NCBI GenBank assembly: GCA_002305415.1
Contig: DBQX01000076.1
Span: forward strand, 1-15,579
DNA from: Actinomycetales bacterium UBA1383
GTDB taxonomy: Bacteria; Actinomycetota; Actinomycetes; Actinomycetales; Actinomycetaceae
Direction of reading: 5' to 3'
Length of the DNA: 15,579 bases
The position numbers were made by a program, and so were the translations under genes. The stretch's first letter is position 1. Each line of letters begins with the position of its first letter. Below, in pieces: positions 1 through 6,959 of this stretch. The notes beneath the pieces were generated by a model. It saw only the letters and a program-made list of their open reading frames with translations. It did no database searches and had not been told where the DNA came from.

Positions 1-84
1 GGAGGCTCCGTGGGGCGAGGGAGGCCGCACCGCGATTCAATGGAGTCAGAACACTTCGCACACCGCCCATCCGAGGAGCGCTCC

Positions 85-570
85 ATGAACCCCGGCACCC
101 AGCCCACCACTGACACGGCCGCCGGGCGCTGGTCCTTCCTCACCGCCAGCCCTGGCCGTTCCACCGTCCTGCGGACCATCGGCAGGATCGCCCTCGGTGG
201 CTTCGTCCTGTCCGCCGGCCTCGGCCACCTCGGACCTCTGCGCGAGGAGTTCCAGGCCCAGGTTCCGACGTGGCTTCCCCTTGACCCGGACTTCGTGGTG
301 GTCGCCTCCGGGATCGTCGAGGTCTCGCTGGGTGCGGCATTGATCGCGCTGCACCGCTACCGCGTGGCGGTGGGCTGGACGGCCGCGGCGTTCTTCGTCG
401 CGATCTTCCCCGGCAACATCTCCCAGTGGATGAACGGGATCGACGCCTTCGGCCTCGAGTCGGACCAGGCGCGCTTCATCCGGCTCTTCTTCCAGCCAGT
501 GCTGGTGGCGTGGGCGCTGTGGTCCACCGACGCGTGGAAGGCCTGGCGCGCGAGCCGCCGGTCCCGCTGA
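85..570 (+). CDS. DoxX-like integral membrane protein
   Basis: A 161-residue membrane protein with four hydrophobic segments at roughly residues 31-50, 70-90, 94-112 and 131-147. The order of features matches the DoxX-like family: an early GxxHL motif (GLGHLG, 45-50), a short VPTWLP stretch (60-65), a SGIVEV stretch at the head of helix 2 (75-80) and FPGN at the end of helix 3 (108-111). Biochemical function of these small proteins is mostly unknown; some are tied to quinone or redox metabolism. I chose ATG 85 because GAGGAG lies 6 bases upstream. In-frame ATGs at 10 and 40 have no ribosome site and would add a non-hydrophobic extension. It ends 62 bases before rtcB, which appears to have its own promoter, so co-function is not implied. 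The family call is fairly safe; the role is not known. Confidence 0.8.
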   Translation: MNPGTQPTTDTAAGRWSFLTASPGRSTVLRTIGRIALGGFVLSAGLGHLGPLREEFQAQVPTWLPLDPDFVVVASGIVEVSLGAALIALHRYRVAVGWTAAAFFVAIFPGNISQWMNGIDAFGLESDQARFIRLFFQPVLVAWALWSTDAWKAWRASRRSR

Positions 571-607
571 CCGACAGCCCAGACACCCCGGACCCGCCCC
601 ACTCACT

Positions 608-619
608 CCCCGGCCGGGG
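608..619. repeat. 12-bp perfect palindrome upstream of rtcB
   Basis: The sequence CCCCGGCCGGGG is its own reverse complement. It ends one base before the proposed -10 box of rtcB and therefore lies in the promoter spacer, where a bound repressor or activator would act. In DNA this GC-rich such palindromes also arise by chance, so operator function is only a suggestion. Confidence 0.35.
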
Positions 620-620
620 C

Positions 621-632
621 TATGGTCGCGGC
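621..632 (+). promoter_or_regulatory. Putative leaderless promoter -10 box of rtcB
   Basis: TATGGT (621-626) matches the actinobacterial TANNNT -10 pattern and lies 6 bases before ATG 633. No Shine-Dalgarno sequence precedes that ATG. Together these suggest transcription starting at or next to the start codon, giving a leaderless mRNA. No clear -35 hexamer is visible. Confidence 0.5.
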
Positions 633-2135
633 ATGAGCCCGCACCGCACCGGGGTCACGCGCCCACCCGTTCCCAAGTCGCCGTCCCCACCCGTCACGCT
701 CACCGAGGAGACCGCCGACCGGTGGCGCATCGAGCGCAGCGGCCAGATGCGGGTACCCGGCGTGGTGTTCGCCTCCCGCCGGCTCCTGCCCGCCACCGCC
801 GGCGACGACTCCCTCCGCCAGGTCTCGAACGTCGCCACGCTGCCGGGCATCGTCACGGCGTCGTTCGCCATGCCGGACGTCCACTGGGGCTACGGCTTTC
901 CCATCGGTGGGGTCGCGGCCACGGACCCGGCCGCGGGCGGCGTCGTCTCGCCCGGCGGAGTCGGCTTCGACATCTCGTGCGGCGTCCGCCTCCTCACGAC
1001 GCCGTTCACCGAGGCGGACCTGCGCCCGCGCCTTCCGGCGGTGATGTGTGCGCTGTCCCGCCTGATCCCGCGCGGCGCCGGCCCGGGCGGGGTATGGGCG
1101 GCCACGTCCGCTGACCTCACCGCGATCCTCCGGCGCGGGTCCGAGTACGCCGTCGCCCGCGGGTACGGCACCGAGCGCGACCTCGCCCACTGCGAGGACC
1201 GCGGCGCGGTCGACGACGCCGAACCCGCCGCGCTCTCCGACCGCGCCCTCCAGCGTGGCGGCGCCCAGGTGGGCTCGCTCGGTTCCGGGAACCACTTCCT
1301 CGAGGTGCAGGTGGTGGACCGCATCCTCGATCCGGCCGTCGCCGCGGCGTACGGCCTGGTGAGCGGCCAGGTCTGCGTCATGATCCACTGCGGCTCGCGC
1401 GGACTCGGCCACCAGATCTGCTCCGACCACCTGCGGCTCATGCAGGAGGCCATGCCCCGCCACGGGCTGCGCGTCCCGGATGCACAGCTCGCCTGCGTGC
1501 CGGTGGACTCGCGCGAGGGGCGCGCCTACCTCGGTGCGATGGCGGCGGCGGTCAACTTCGCCCGCGCGAACCGCCAGCTCCTCGCCCACGCCACGCGGCA
1601 GGCGTTCGGGGAGGCGGCGGGGTCGTCCGACCTGCGCCTGCTCTACGACGTCTCGCACAACCTCGCGAAGCTCGAGGAGCACGTCCCGCGGGCGTGGGGT
1701 GACGCCACCACCTCCGCCCGTCCCACCACCCTCTGCGTGCACCGCAAGGGCGCGACCCGGGCGCTCCCGCCCGGTCATCCCGAACTCCCCGACGACCTCC
1801 GCCCCCACGGCCAGCCAGTACTCGTGCCCGGCTCGATGGGCACCGCGTCGTGGGTGCTGGCGGGGGAGGCGGGCAACCCGGCGTTCGCGTCGGCCTGCCA
1901 CGGCGCCGGGCGGCTGATGAGCCGGCACGCGGCGGTGAAGCGTGTCTCGGGTCGCCGCCTGCAGGACGACCTCGCGGCCCAGGGCATCGAGGTGCGCGCC
2001 TCCTCCACGCGCGGCCTCGCCGAGGAAGCGCCCTTCGCCTACAAGGACGTGGACGAGGTGGTGGCCGTGTGTGGCCGCGAGGGCCTCGCGCGTCCGGTGG
2101 CGCGCCTCCGCCCGATCGGCGTGGTGAAGGGGTGA
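633..2135 (+). CDS. rtcB: RNA-splicing ligase RtcB
   Basis: A 500-residue RtcB-family RNA ligase. The family joins RNA ends bearing 2',3'-cyclic phosphate or 3'-phosphate to 5'-hydroxyl ends, using GTP and Mn2+ through a guanylylated histidine. Expected active-site motifs are present in order: GFDISCG with metal ligands D113 and C116, GSGNHF with H221, IHCGSRG with H252, DVSHN with H342, and CHGAGR with H423, which corresponds to the guanylylated histidine. PGSMGT (399-404) is also conserved. Nothing is truncated, so the enzyme should be active. The start at 633 gives a normal family length; the frame is open further upstream but overlaps the DoxX-like gene. The stop overlaps the archease start, and archease is the known RtcB activator in archaea and eukaryotes, so the two are probably translated together. 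No adjacent rtcR-type regulator is seen. Confidence 0.95.
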   Translation: MSPHRTGVTRPPVPKSPSPPVTLTEETADRWRIERSGQMRVPGVVFASRRLLPATAGDDSLRQVSNVATLPGIVTASFAMPDVHWGYGFPIGGVAATDPAAGGVVSPGGVGFDISCGVRLLTTPFTEADLRPRLPAVMCALSRLIPRGAGPGGVWAATSADLTAILRRGSEYAVARGYGTERDLAHCEDRGAVDDAEPAALSDRALQRGGAQVGSLGSGNHFLEVQVVDRILDPAVAAAYGLVSGQVCVMIHCGSRGLGHQICSDHLRLMQEAMPRHGLRVPDAQLACVPVDSREGRAYLGAMAAAVNFARANRQLLAHATRQAFGEAAGSSDLRLLYDVSHNLAKLEEHVPRAWGDATTSARPTTLCVHRKGATRALPPGHPELPDDLRPHGQPVLVPGSMGTASWVLAGEAGNPAFASACHGAGRLMSRHAAVKRVSGRRLQDDLAAQGIEVRASSTRGLAEEAPFAYKDVDEVVAVCGREGLARPVARLRPIGVVKG

Positions 2136-2650
2136 CCGGCGTTCCCGCCGGATACCGGCTGCTGCCCCACACCGCGGACGTCCGCCTGCTCGCGTGGGGC
2201 CCCACCCGTGAGGCCTGCCTCGACCAGGCGGTGCGGGCCCTGGCCGCGGTGTTCGTCGAGCTGCCCGGCGGCGTCCCCGCCAGCCCGCCCGGCGGCGTCC
2301 CCGCCTGCCCGCCCGCCGGCGTCCCCGGCTGCCGGCCCGGCGGCGTCCCCTGCCCGCCCGCCGGCGTCCCCACGCGCGTCCCGGTCGCGCTGCCTCCGGG
2401 ACCGGATGCGGAGCTGCTGGTGGGCGTGCTGGAGGAGGCCCTCTTCCTCGTGGACGTCCGTGGCCTCGTCGCGCGGGCGGCCGAGCTGCACCCCGACGGG
2501 GAGGGCGGGCTGCGGGGCACCCTCGACGCCGTCGCGCTCGCGGACGTCGTCCCGGTGGGGAGCGTGCCGAAGGCGATCGCCCGTTCCGGCCTCCGGTTCG
2601 GCGAGGACGACGACGGCGCGTGGCGCTGCGTCGTCACCGTCGACGTCTGA
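2132..2650 (+). CDS. Archease (RtcB activator) with repeat-bearing loop
   Basis: A 172-residue archease-family protein. Archease promotes guanylylation and turnover of RtcB ligase. The diagnostic HTADV motif is at residues 13-17, followed by the WGPT..ACL stretch; the C-terminal half has LLVGVLEEALFLVDV, VPKAI and the terminal VTVDV, whose Asp is the usual late metal-binding acid. The start is GTG 2132, overlapping the rtcB stop as GTGA, which indicates translational coupling; an AAGGGG run abuts it. Residues 45 to about 80 are an insertion of near-identical octapeptides such as PGGVPASP and PAGVPGCR, encoded by a DNA tandem repeat. The insertion sits where other archeases have a short variable loop, so the fold should be retained. 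The stop lies 13 bases from the convergent regulator's stop. Confidence 0.9.
   Translation: MTGVPAGYRLLPHTADVRLLAWGPTREACLDQAVRALAAVFVELPGGVPASPPGGVPACPPAGVPGCRPGGVPCPPAGVPTRVPVALPPGPDAELLVGVLEEALFLVDVRGLVARAAELHPDGEGGLRGTLDAVALADVVPVGSVPKAIARSGLRFGEDDDGAWRCVVTVDV
2264..2371 (+). repeat. 24-bp tandem repeat inside the archease gene
   Basis: There are about 4.6 units, each beginning CCCGSCGGCGTCCCC: 2264-2287, 2288-2311, 2312-2335, a 21-base unit 2336-2356 and a partial unit 2357-2371. Unit length is a multiple of three and the one short unit loses exactly one codon, so the reading frame is kept. The units encode P-G/A-G-V-P followed by three variable residues. This looks like slippage-driven expansion tolerated in a loop. 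Confidence 0.9.
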
Positions 2651-2663
2651 CGCGGCGTGTCAC

Positions 2664-5600
2664 TCAGAGGAGCCCGCGGCGGCGCGCGAGGGCTGCGGCC
2701 TCGGTGCGCCCGGAAGCCCCGAGCTTGGCGAGGATGTTCGAGACGTGCACGCTCACGGTCTTGGTGCTGATGAAGAGGCGCCGGGCGATCTCGCCGTTGG
2801 TGCGGCCCTCCGCGACCAGGGCGAGCACCTCCAGTTCCCGCGGCGTCAGCGCGTCCCCGTGGGCGCGCGGGGCGTTGCCCGCGGTGGGAGGGGTCGCCGT
2901 GAGGTCGCGGACCTCGTCCAGCAGCGGCAGCGCACCCAGCCGTTCCGCGACGTCACGCGCGAGCGCCGCTTGGTCCGTGGCGCCGTCGACGTCGCCCGTC
3001 GCGCGGAGCGCCGCCGCCAGCCGCGCCCGCGAGCGGGCGGTCTCGAAGGCGGCGCCGAGCGCCACGAAGCCCTCGACGGCGCGCCGCCACGCGGCCACGA
3101 GCTCCTCACCCCCGGGGGGGTCGATCCCGGCGACCCAGCGGAGCCGCAGGTACTCGGCGTGGAGGCGGTCCTGCCACGCGTTCCCCTCGGGGCCGGACGT
3201 GCGGCCCTCCTCCGCGAGCCGACGCCGCACCTGGGCCGCGGCGTCGCGCGCCTCCTCGCCGAGGGCCACCCACTGGCGACGCTCCTCGAGCGAGGCGTGA
3301 CCGGCCGCCGCGGCGAGCTGCCCGAGCAGCACCGCCCCGAAACGCACCTCGGCGTGGAAGACGGGGACGTGCCACCGCTCCCGCACCAGGTCGCGGCCCT
3401 CGCGGTAGAGCTCGATCGCGCGGGCCACCTCGCCCCGGTCGCCCAGCGCGTCCACGGTGGGCCCGAGCGCGAAGATGACGATCCAGGTGTCGCCCGACCA
3501 CCCCGCGTGGAGGCGCTCCGCGAGCGCCGGCGCGCCCGGGTCGCCGCGTCCGGCGGCCACCAGGAGCCTCACGCTCGCCAGGATCGGCTCGGCGGCTGGC
3601 GGCGGGGTCATGCCGCTCAGGTCGGTGAGCGTGTCCACTTCCGCCCAGTCGCCGAGCATGTAGGCGGTCAGCCCGGCCAGCACCCAGGAGTCCACGGCGT
3701 AGGGGGCCCAGGGTCGCCGGCACTGCTGTGCCAGCACGTGCGCCTCGAGGAACATGTCCAGCGCCTCGCGGAGGTGCCCCAGCTCGAGGTGGGTACCACC
3801 CAGCTGGTGCAGGCCACGGATGAGGCCGGGCAGGTCCCCGCTCTCCCGGATCTCCGCGACCACCCGCGTGAGTTCGTGCATCGACGACTCCGGGTCGCCC
3901 GCGAACTCCTTGAGGCGCCCGAGCGTGGTGGCCGCCTCCGCGGCGATGCGCTGGTCGCCCAGCTCGCGGGCCATCTCGATGGCCTCCTGGGCGAACTGGA
4001 CGGCCTCGTCGAGCGAGCCCTGCACCGCGCTGACCCGCGCATGCACGGAGATCGCCTGCGCGCGGAGGAGCGAGGGCTCGGGTCCCAGCAGCGCCAGAGC
4101 CCGCTGGGTTGACTCCCGGGCGTGCAGCGGCATCTCCTCGGTGATGAGGCTCGCCCGGGCGTGCGCGATGAGCAGGCGCGCCCGCGACTCCGTGGCAGTG
4201 TCCTCGGTCTCGGCGAGCCGGGCGCGCAGCAGCTCGACCGCACGCTCGGAGTCTCCCGCGGCCGTGACCGCCTCGGCCGCCCGCACCGTGAGGTCGCTCA
4301 CGTCGACGTCGACCAGGGCCCGCACCCGCGGCTCGGCGAGCAGCTCGAGGGCCGTCTGGTAGTGCTGTGCGGCCTCGGTGGGTCCGCCGACGGCCATCGC
4401 CTCATCGCCGGCGTCGATGCTGGCGACGACGGCGGTGGGCAGGTCGTGCGCCGCCCTGGCGTGCCGGGCGAGCTCGGCGGCCGTGCCACGGATCCGGCCG
4501 TCGTGGAGCGCCGCGGCGTACGCGGCGTGGAGCCGGGTGCGTTCCCCGGGCAGGAGGTCGCCCTCCACCGCCTCCGCGAGCAGCGCGTGGCGGAACGCGT
4601 ACGAGCCGGTGGGGGAGGCGACCAGCAGGTTCGCCTCCACGAGCGCCCGTACGGCCGTCTCGAGGGTGCGGGCGTCGAGGCCGGCGACGGCGGCGAGGGT
4701 CTCGTGGTCCACGCGGCGCCCCGCGGCCGCGGCCACGCGGACCACGGCTCGGGCGTCGTCGTCGAGGCGGTCGAGGCGGACCAGCATGAGGTCCGCGAGC
4801 TCCGCCGGGAGGTGTCCCCTGCCGGAGGTGCGGGCGCCGACCAGCTCCTCGGCGAAGAACGCGTTGCCGTCCGCGCGCTCCACGATCTCCTCGACGTCCC
4901 GGGCGGGGACGCCGTCCTCGAGCGCGTGGACGAGGGCGCGGATGTCCTGGGGTGGCAGGGAGCCGAGCTGGAGCCGTTCCACGGCGGGCAGCCGCCCCCA
5001 CTCGGCGAGCGCCGCGCGCAGGGGGTGGCGCCGGTGCAGGTCGTCGGTGCGGTAGGTGACCACGATCCCGATGGGCCCGGTGAACCGGCGCGTGAAGAGG
5101 AAGGTGAGGAGGTCCCGCGTGGAGGGGTCGGCCCAGTGGACGTCCTCGACCAGCACGAGGACCGGCGCGCCAAGGGCCAGCTGCTCCAGGACGGCGTGGG
5201 TGGCGACGAACAGCTCGCCCCGCGTCCCGCCCTCCGGCAGGCGGTCCGGCGACGGCCCTCCAGCGCCGGCGTGGCCGGGCCCGGTGCCGCCGGCCAGCCG
5301 CTCGTCGGGGCCCTCGCCGAGCAGTCGTTCGCCCGGCAGGAGGCGGGCGAGGGCCGGCTGGTGGCGGATGGAGGGGAGGGCGAGGTCCTCCTGCTCCCCG
5401 AGGCCGCCGAACAGCTCGGTGAAGGGGAGGTAGGGGAGTGCGGAGTCCCCGAAGTCGATGCAGTGGCCCACGAGCACGCGCCAGCCGGCGTCGCGGGCGA
5501 TGGTGGCGAGCTCGCGCAGGACCCTGGTCTTGCCGACTCCGGCATCGCCGCCGAGCACGACCACGGCGCTCCGCGGCTCGCCCCCGATGCCGAGCACGTC

Positions 5601-5675
5601 CCGGAGGCGGGCGAGCTCCGGGCCGCGCCCGATGAGGGGGGTGGTGGGTTCGCCGTCGGCGGCCATGCCGTCCAT
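2664..5675 (-). CDS. LuxR-family ATPase transcriptional regulator (LAL type)
   Basis: A 1003-residue regulator with the layout of large ATP-binding LuxR proteins. An N-terminal AAA-type NTPase has Walker A GGDAGVGKT (about 42-50) and a Walker B-like VLVLVEDVHWAD (about 172-183). A long helical, TPR-like middle follows. The last 60 or so residues form a LuxR/GerE helix-turn-helix (LTPRELEVL, then GEIARRLFIS and KTVSVHVSNIL). Such proteins usually bind an inducer in the helical part and activate transcription; the inducer here cannot be read from sequence. ATG 5675 was chosen because the longer frame would overlap the small gene upstream. ATG 5666 is an alternative, and neither has a good ribosome site. 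It faces rtcB/archease tail to tail. The divergent hydrolase is a plausible but unproven target. Confidence 0.9.
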   Translation of the reverse strand: MDGMAADGEPTTPLIGRGPELARLRDVLGIGGEPRSAVVVLGGDAGVGKTRVLRELATIARDAGWRVLVGHCIDFGDSALPYLPFTELFGGLGEQEDLALPSIRHQPALARLLPGERLLGEGPDERLAGGTGPGHAGAGGPSPDRLPEGGTRGELFVATHAVLEQLALGAPVLVLVEDVHWADPSTRDLLTFLFTRRFTGPIGIVVTYRTDDLHRRHPLRAALAEWGRLPAVERLQLGSLPPQDIRALVHALEDGVPARDVEEIVERADGNAFFAEELVGARTSGRGHLPAELADLMLVRLDRLDDDARAVVRVAAAAGRRVDHETLAAVAGLDARTLETAVRALVEANLLVASPTGSYAFRHALLAEAVEGDLLPGERTRLHAAYAAALHDGRIRGTAAELARHARAAHDLPTAVVASIDAGDEAMAVGGPTEAAQHYQTALELLAEPRVRALVDVDVSDLTVRAAEAVTAAGDSERAVELLRARLAETEDTATESRARLLIAHARASLITEEMPLHARESTQRALALLGPEPSLLRAQAISVHARVSAVQGSLDEAVQFAQEAIEMARELGDQRIAAEAATTLGRLKEFAGDPESSMHELTRVVAEIRESGDLPGLIRGLHQLGGTHLELGHLREALDMFLEAHVLAQQCRRPWAPYAVDSWVLAGLTAYMLGDWAEVDTLTDLSGMTPPPAAEPILASVRLLVAAGRGDPGAPALAERLHAGWSGDTWIVIFALGPTVDALGDRGEVARAIELYREGRDLVRERWHVPVFHAEVRFGAVLLGQLAAAAGHASLEERRQWVALGEEARDAAAQVRRRLAEEGRTSGPEGNAWQDRLHAEYLRLRWVAGIDPPGGEELVAAWRRAVEGFVALGAAFETARSRARLAAALRATGDVDGATDQAALARDVAERLGALPLLDEVRDLTATPPTAGNAPRAHGDALTPRELEVLALVAEGRTNGEIARRLFISTKTVSVHVSNILAKLGASGRTEAAALARRRGLL

Positions 5676-5710
5676 CGTGACAGCGGTGGCCGCCGGCGGC
5701 AATGCTCCGC

Positions 5711-5875
5711 TCAGCACGCCGGGGCGGGCTGCGTGGGGAGGATGGGCCGTACCGTGGCGACGGGCTTCACCCACCGCCGCCGCCGCCGCGTCTCCGCCCG
5801 CCGCACGCGCTGCGTGGTGAGCCGCTCGCGACGCAGGGCGTCCTCGGCGTGGACCAGTCCCAGATCCGTGTACAT
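5711..5875 (-). CDS. Small basic hypothetical protein (54 aa)
   Basis: A short open frame starting ATG (MYTDLGLVHAEDALRRERL...), preceded by AAGGAG at ideal spacing, the best ribosome-binding site on this strand in the neighbourhood. The protein has an amphipathic, charged first half, a run of five arginines at residues 30-34 and a Pro-rich C-terminus ending in Cys. There is no signal peptide or membrane segment. Similar short arginine-rich proteins with a MYxD/E start occur as unassigned genes in actinobacteria, from memory and without a search. It ends 35 bases before the LuxR-type regulator on the same strand, so they may share a transcript. Function unknown; the high Arg content would suit nucleic-acid binding, which is only a guess. 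Confidence 0.65.
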   Translation of the reverse strand: MYTDLGLVHAEDALRRERLTTQRVRRAETRRRRRWVKPVATVRPILPTQPAPAC

Positions 5876-5910
5876 GAGGTCTCCTTCTCGTCGTGGGGCC
5901 GTGTATCCAC

Positions 5911-5939
5911 GATCCCGCCCTGAGGTAGGGCGGCGGATC
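5911..5939. promoter_or_regulatory. Strong hairpin in the divergent intergenic region
   Basis: GATCC-CGCCCT, loop GAGGT, AGGGCG, two-base bulge GC, then GGATC: an 11-bp stem interrupted only by the bulge. On the minus strand it lies 36-64 bases before the start of the 54-aa gene and so could be in its 5' leader. On the plus strand it precedes the alpha/beta hydrolase. It could be an operator or a leader structure; there is no U-tract to support termination. Confidence 0.5.
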
Positions 5940-5980
5940 GGGCGTCCTCCCTATTTCGTGGCGCCGGGGGATACCTCAGG
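5919..5980. repeat. 9-bp inverted repeat pair
   Basis: CCTGAGGTA (5919-5927) and its exact complement TACCTCAGG (5972-5980) flank 44 bases. The first copy spans the loop of the hairpin at 5911-5939, so the two structures are mutually exclusive or could form a loop-to-strand interaction. The second copy lies about 16 bases upstream of the proposed hydrolase -10 box. Confidence 0.5.
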
Positions 5981-5995
5981 AGGTGGGTGGTGTCC

Positions 5996-6008
5996 TAGCC
6001 TCGTTCCG
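5996..6008 (+). promoter_or_regulatory. Putative leaderless promoter -10 box of hydrolase gene
   Basis: TAGCCT (5996-6001) fits TANNNT and ends 7 bases before ATG 6009, the spacing expected for a leaderless transcript. An AGGAGG at 5978-5983 is too far from ATG 6009 to serve it and is followed closely by GTG GTG TCC TAG, which is not a gene. No clear -35 hexamer is visible. Confidence 0.4.
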
Positions 6009-6854
6009 ATGCAGTACTCCCGGGACGGCCTCACCTTCGACGTCGCGGCCGCCGGGCCGCCGGACGCGGCCGACGTCGTCGTCCTCCTGCACGGGTTCCC
6101 GCAGGACCGCACGGCGTGGGACCGTCTCACGCCGGCGCTCCTCGCCGCGGGCCTGCGCACCCTCGCCCCCGACCAGCGCGGGTACTCCCCCGGCGCCCGG
6201 CCGGCCGGACGCCGCGCCTACCGATTGGCGGAACTGGTGGCCGACGTCGTCGCGCTCATCGACGCCGTTGGCGTCTCCCAGGTGCACCTCGTGGGCCACG
6301 ACTGGGGCGGCGGCGTGGCGTGGGCGCTGGCCGCCCGCCATCCCGACCGGCTGGCGAGCCTGACGGTGCTCTCGACGCCGCACCCCGCCGCGATGGCCTG
6401 GGCCGCGGCGCATGCGGACCAGGGCCTGCGCAGCTGGTACATGCTGGCGTTCCAGCTCCCGCACCTCCCGGAGCGCGTCCTCGCCCGCCGGATCCGCGAC
6501 TTCCTCCGCGCCACCGGCCTGCCGGAGGCGGACGTGGAGCGCTACGCCGCCCGCTTCGGCACCCCTGAGGCACTGGCCGGCCCGCTCGGCTGGTACCGGG
6601 CGCTCCCGCTGGCGGGTCGGGGTGAGGCTGGTCACGGGATCACCGTCCCCACGACCTACCTCTGGGGCATGGGCGATCCGGCCCTGGGGCGTGCGGCCGC
6701 GCTGCGGACCGCCCGGCACGTGCGCGCCGACTACCGGTTCGTCCAGCTGGACGCCGGGCACTGGCTCCCGGAGACGCATCCGGAGCCGGTGGCAGCGGCG
6801 ATCCTCGCTCGCATCCCCCATCCCGGCCCGCCGAGGGACCACATCGTGGCATAG
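6009..6854 (+). CDS. Alpha/beta hydrolase, epoxide hydrolase-like
   Basis: A 281-residue soluble alpha/beta hydrolase. The oxyanion-hole motif HGFP is at 28-31. The nucleophile elbow GHDWGG (96-101) places Asp98 where serine hydrolases have Ser; this is typical of epoxide hydrolases and haloalkane dehalogenases. DQRGYS (55-60) is also characteristic. The catalytic acid is probably D223 in WGMGDPAL, and the base is H251 in AGHWLPE. Cap-domain tyrosines that could protonate an epoxide are present (Y144 and Y197). These features favour epoxide hydrolase over dehalogenase, but the substrate is unknown. It has no signal peptide and is likely cytoplasmic. It is transcribed away from the 54-aa gene and LuxR regulator, and lies 105 bases before hydB without obvious coupling. 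Confidence 0.88.
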   Translation: MQYSRDGLTFDVAAAGPPDAADVVVLLHGFPQDRTAWDRLTPALLAAGLRTLAPDQRGYSPGARPAGRRAYRLAELVADVVALIDAVGVSQVHLVGHDWGGGVAWALAARHPDRLASLTVLSTPHPAAMAWAAAHADQGLRSWYMLAFQLPHLPERVLARRIRDFLRATGLPEADVERYAARFGTPEALAGPLGWYRALPLAGRGEAGHGITVPTTYLWGMGDPALGRAAALRTARHVRADYRFVQLDAGHWLPETHPEPVAAAILARIPHPGPPRDHIVA

Positions 6855-6890
6855 GCCCTTGGTCCGTGGGTCCTACGTCAGGGAACAGGC

Positions 6891-6920
6891 CTCCGCACGC
6901 GGGTCATCATGGGCGCGGAG
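6891..6920 (+). promoter_or_regulatory. Weak inverted repeat upstream of hydB
   Basis: CTCCGC (6891-6896) and GCGGAG (6915-6920) form a 6-bp inverted repeat with an 18-base centre, 40 bases before the hydB start. The 105-base gap between the hydrolase gene and hydB must hold any hydrogenase promoter. I could not assign a convincing -10/-35 pair or a recognisable Rex or FNR-type site. Confidence 0.25.
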
Positions 6921-6959
6921 TGCGCCACCACCCGGCGCCCGGGACAAGGGGAATCCACG

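Noticed and set aside
603..1928. A 441-codon minus-strand frame opposite rtcB
   Set aside because: Shadow of a gene with all RtcB active-site residues; no recognisable product.
2208..4112. A long plus-strand frame running from archease into the LuxR regulator
   Set aside because: It crosses two convergent real genes in the wrong frame and is low-complexity Arg/Pro/Ala/Gly-rich sequence.
5978..5995. AGGAGG followed by GTG GTG TCC then TAG
   Set aside because: A perfect ribosome site but only a three-codon frame; it is not in frame with the hydrolase, and is probably part of the dyad.
4122..6008. A 600-codon upstream extension of the alpha/beta hydrolase frame
   Set aside because: It is antisense to the LuxR regulator; the hydrolase fold begins right after ATG 6009, which has a suitable promoter.
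6855..6959. A Rex- or FNR-like operator ahead of hydB
   Set aside because: Looked for one because of the redox role, but no sequence resembling either consensus was found; only a weak 6-bp inverted repeat is present.
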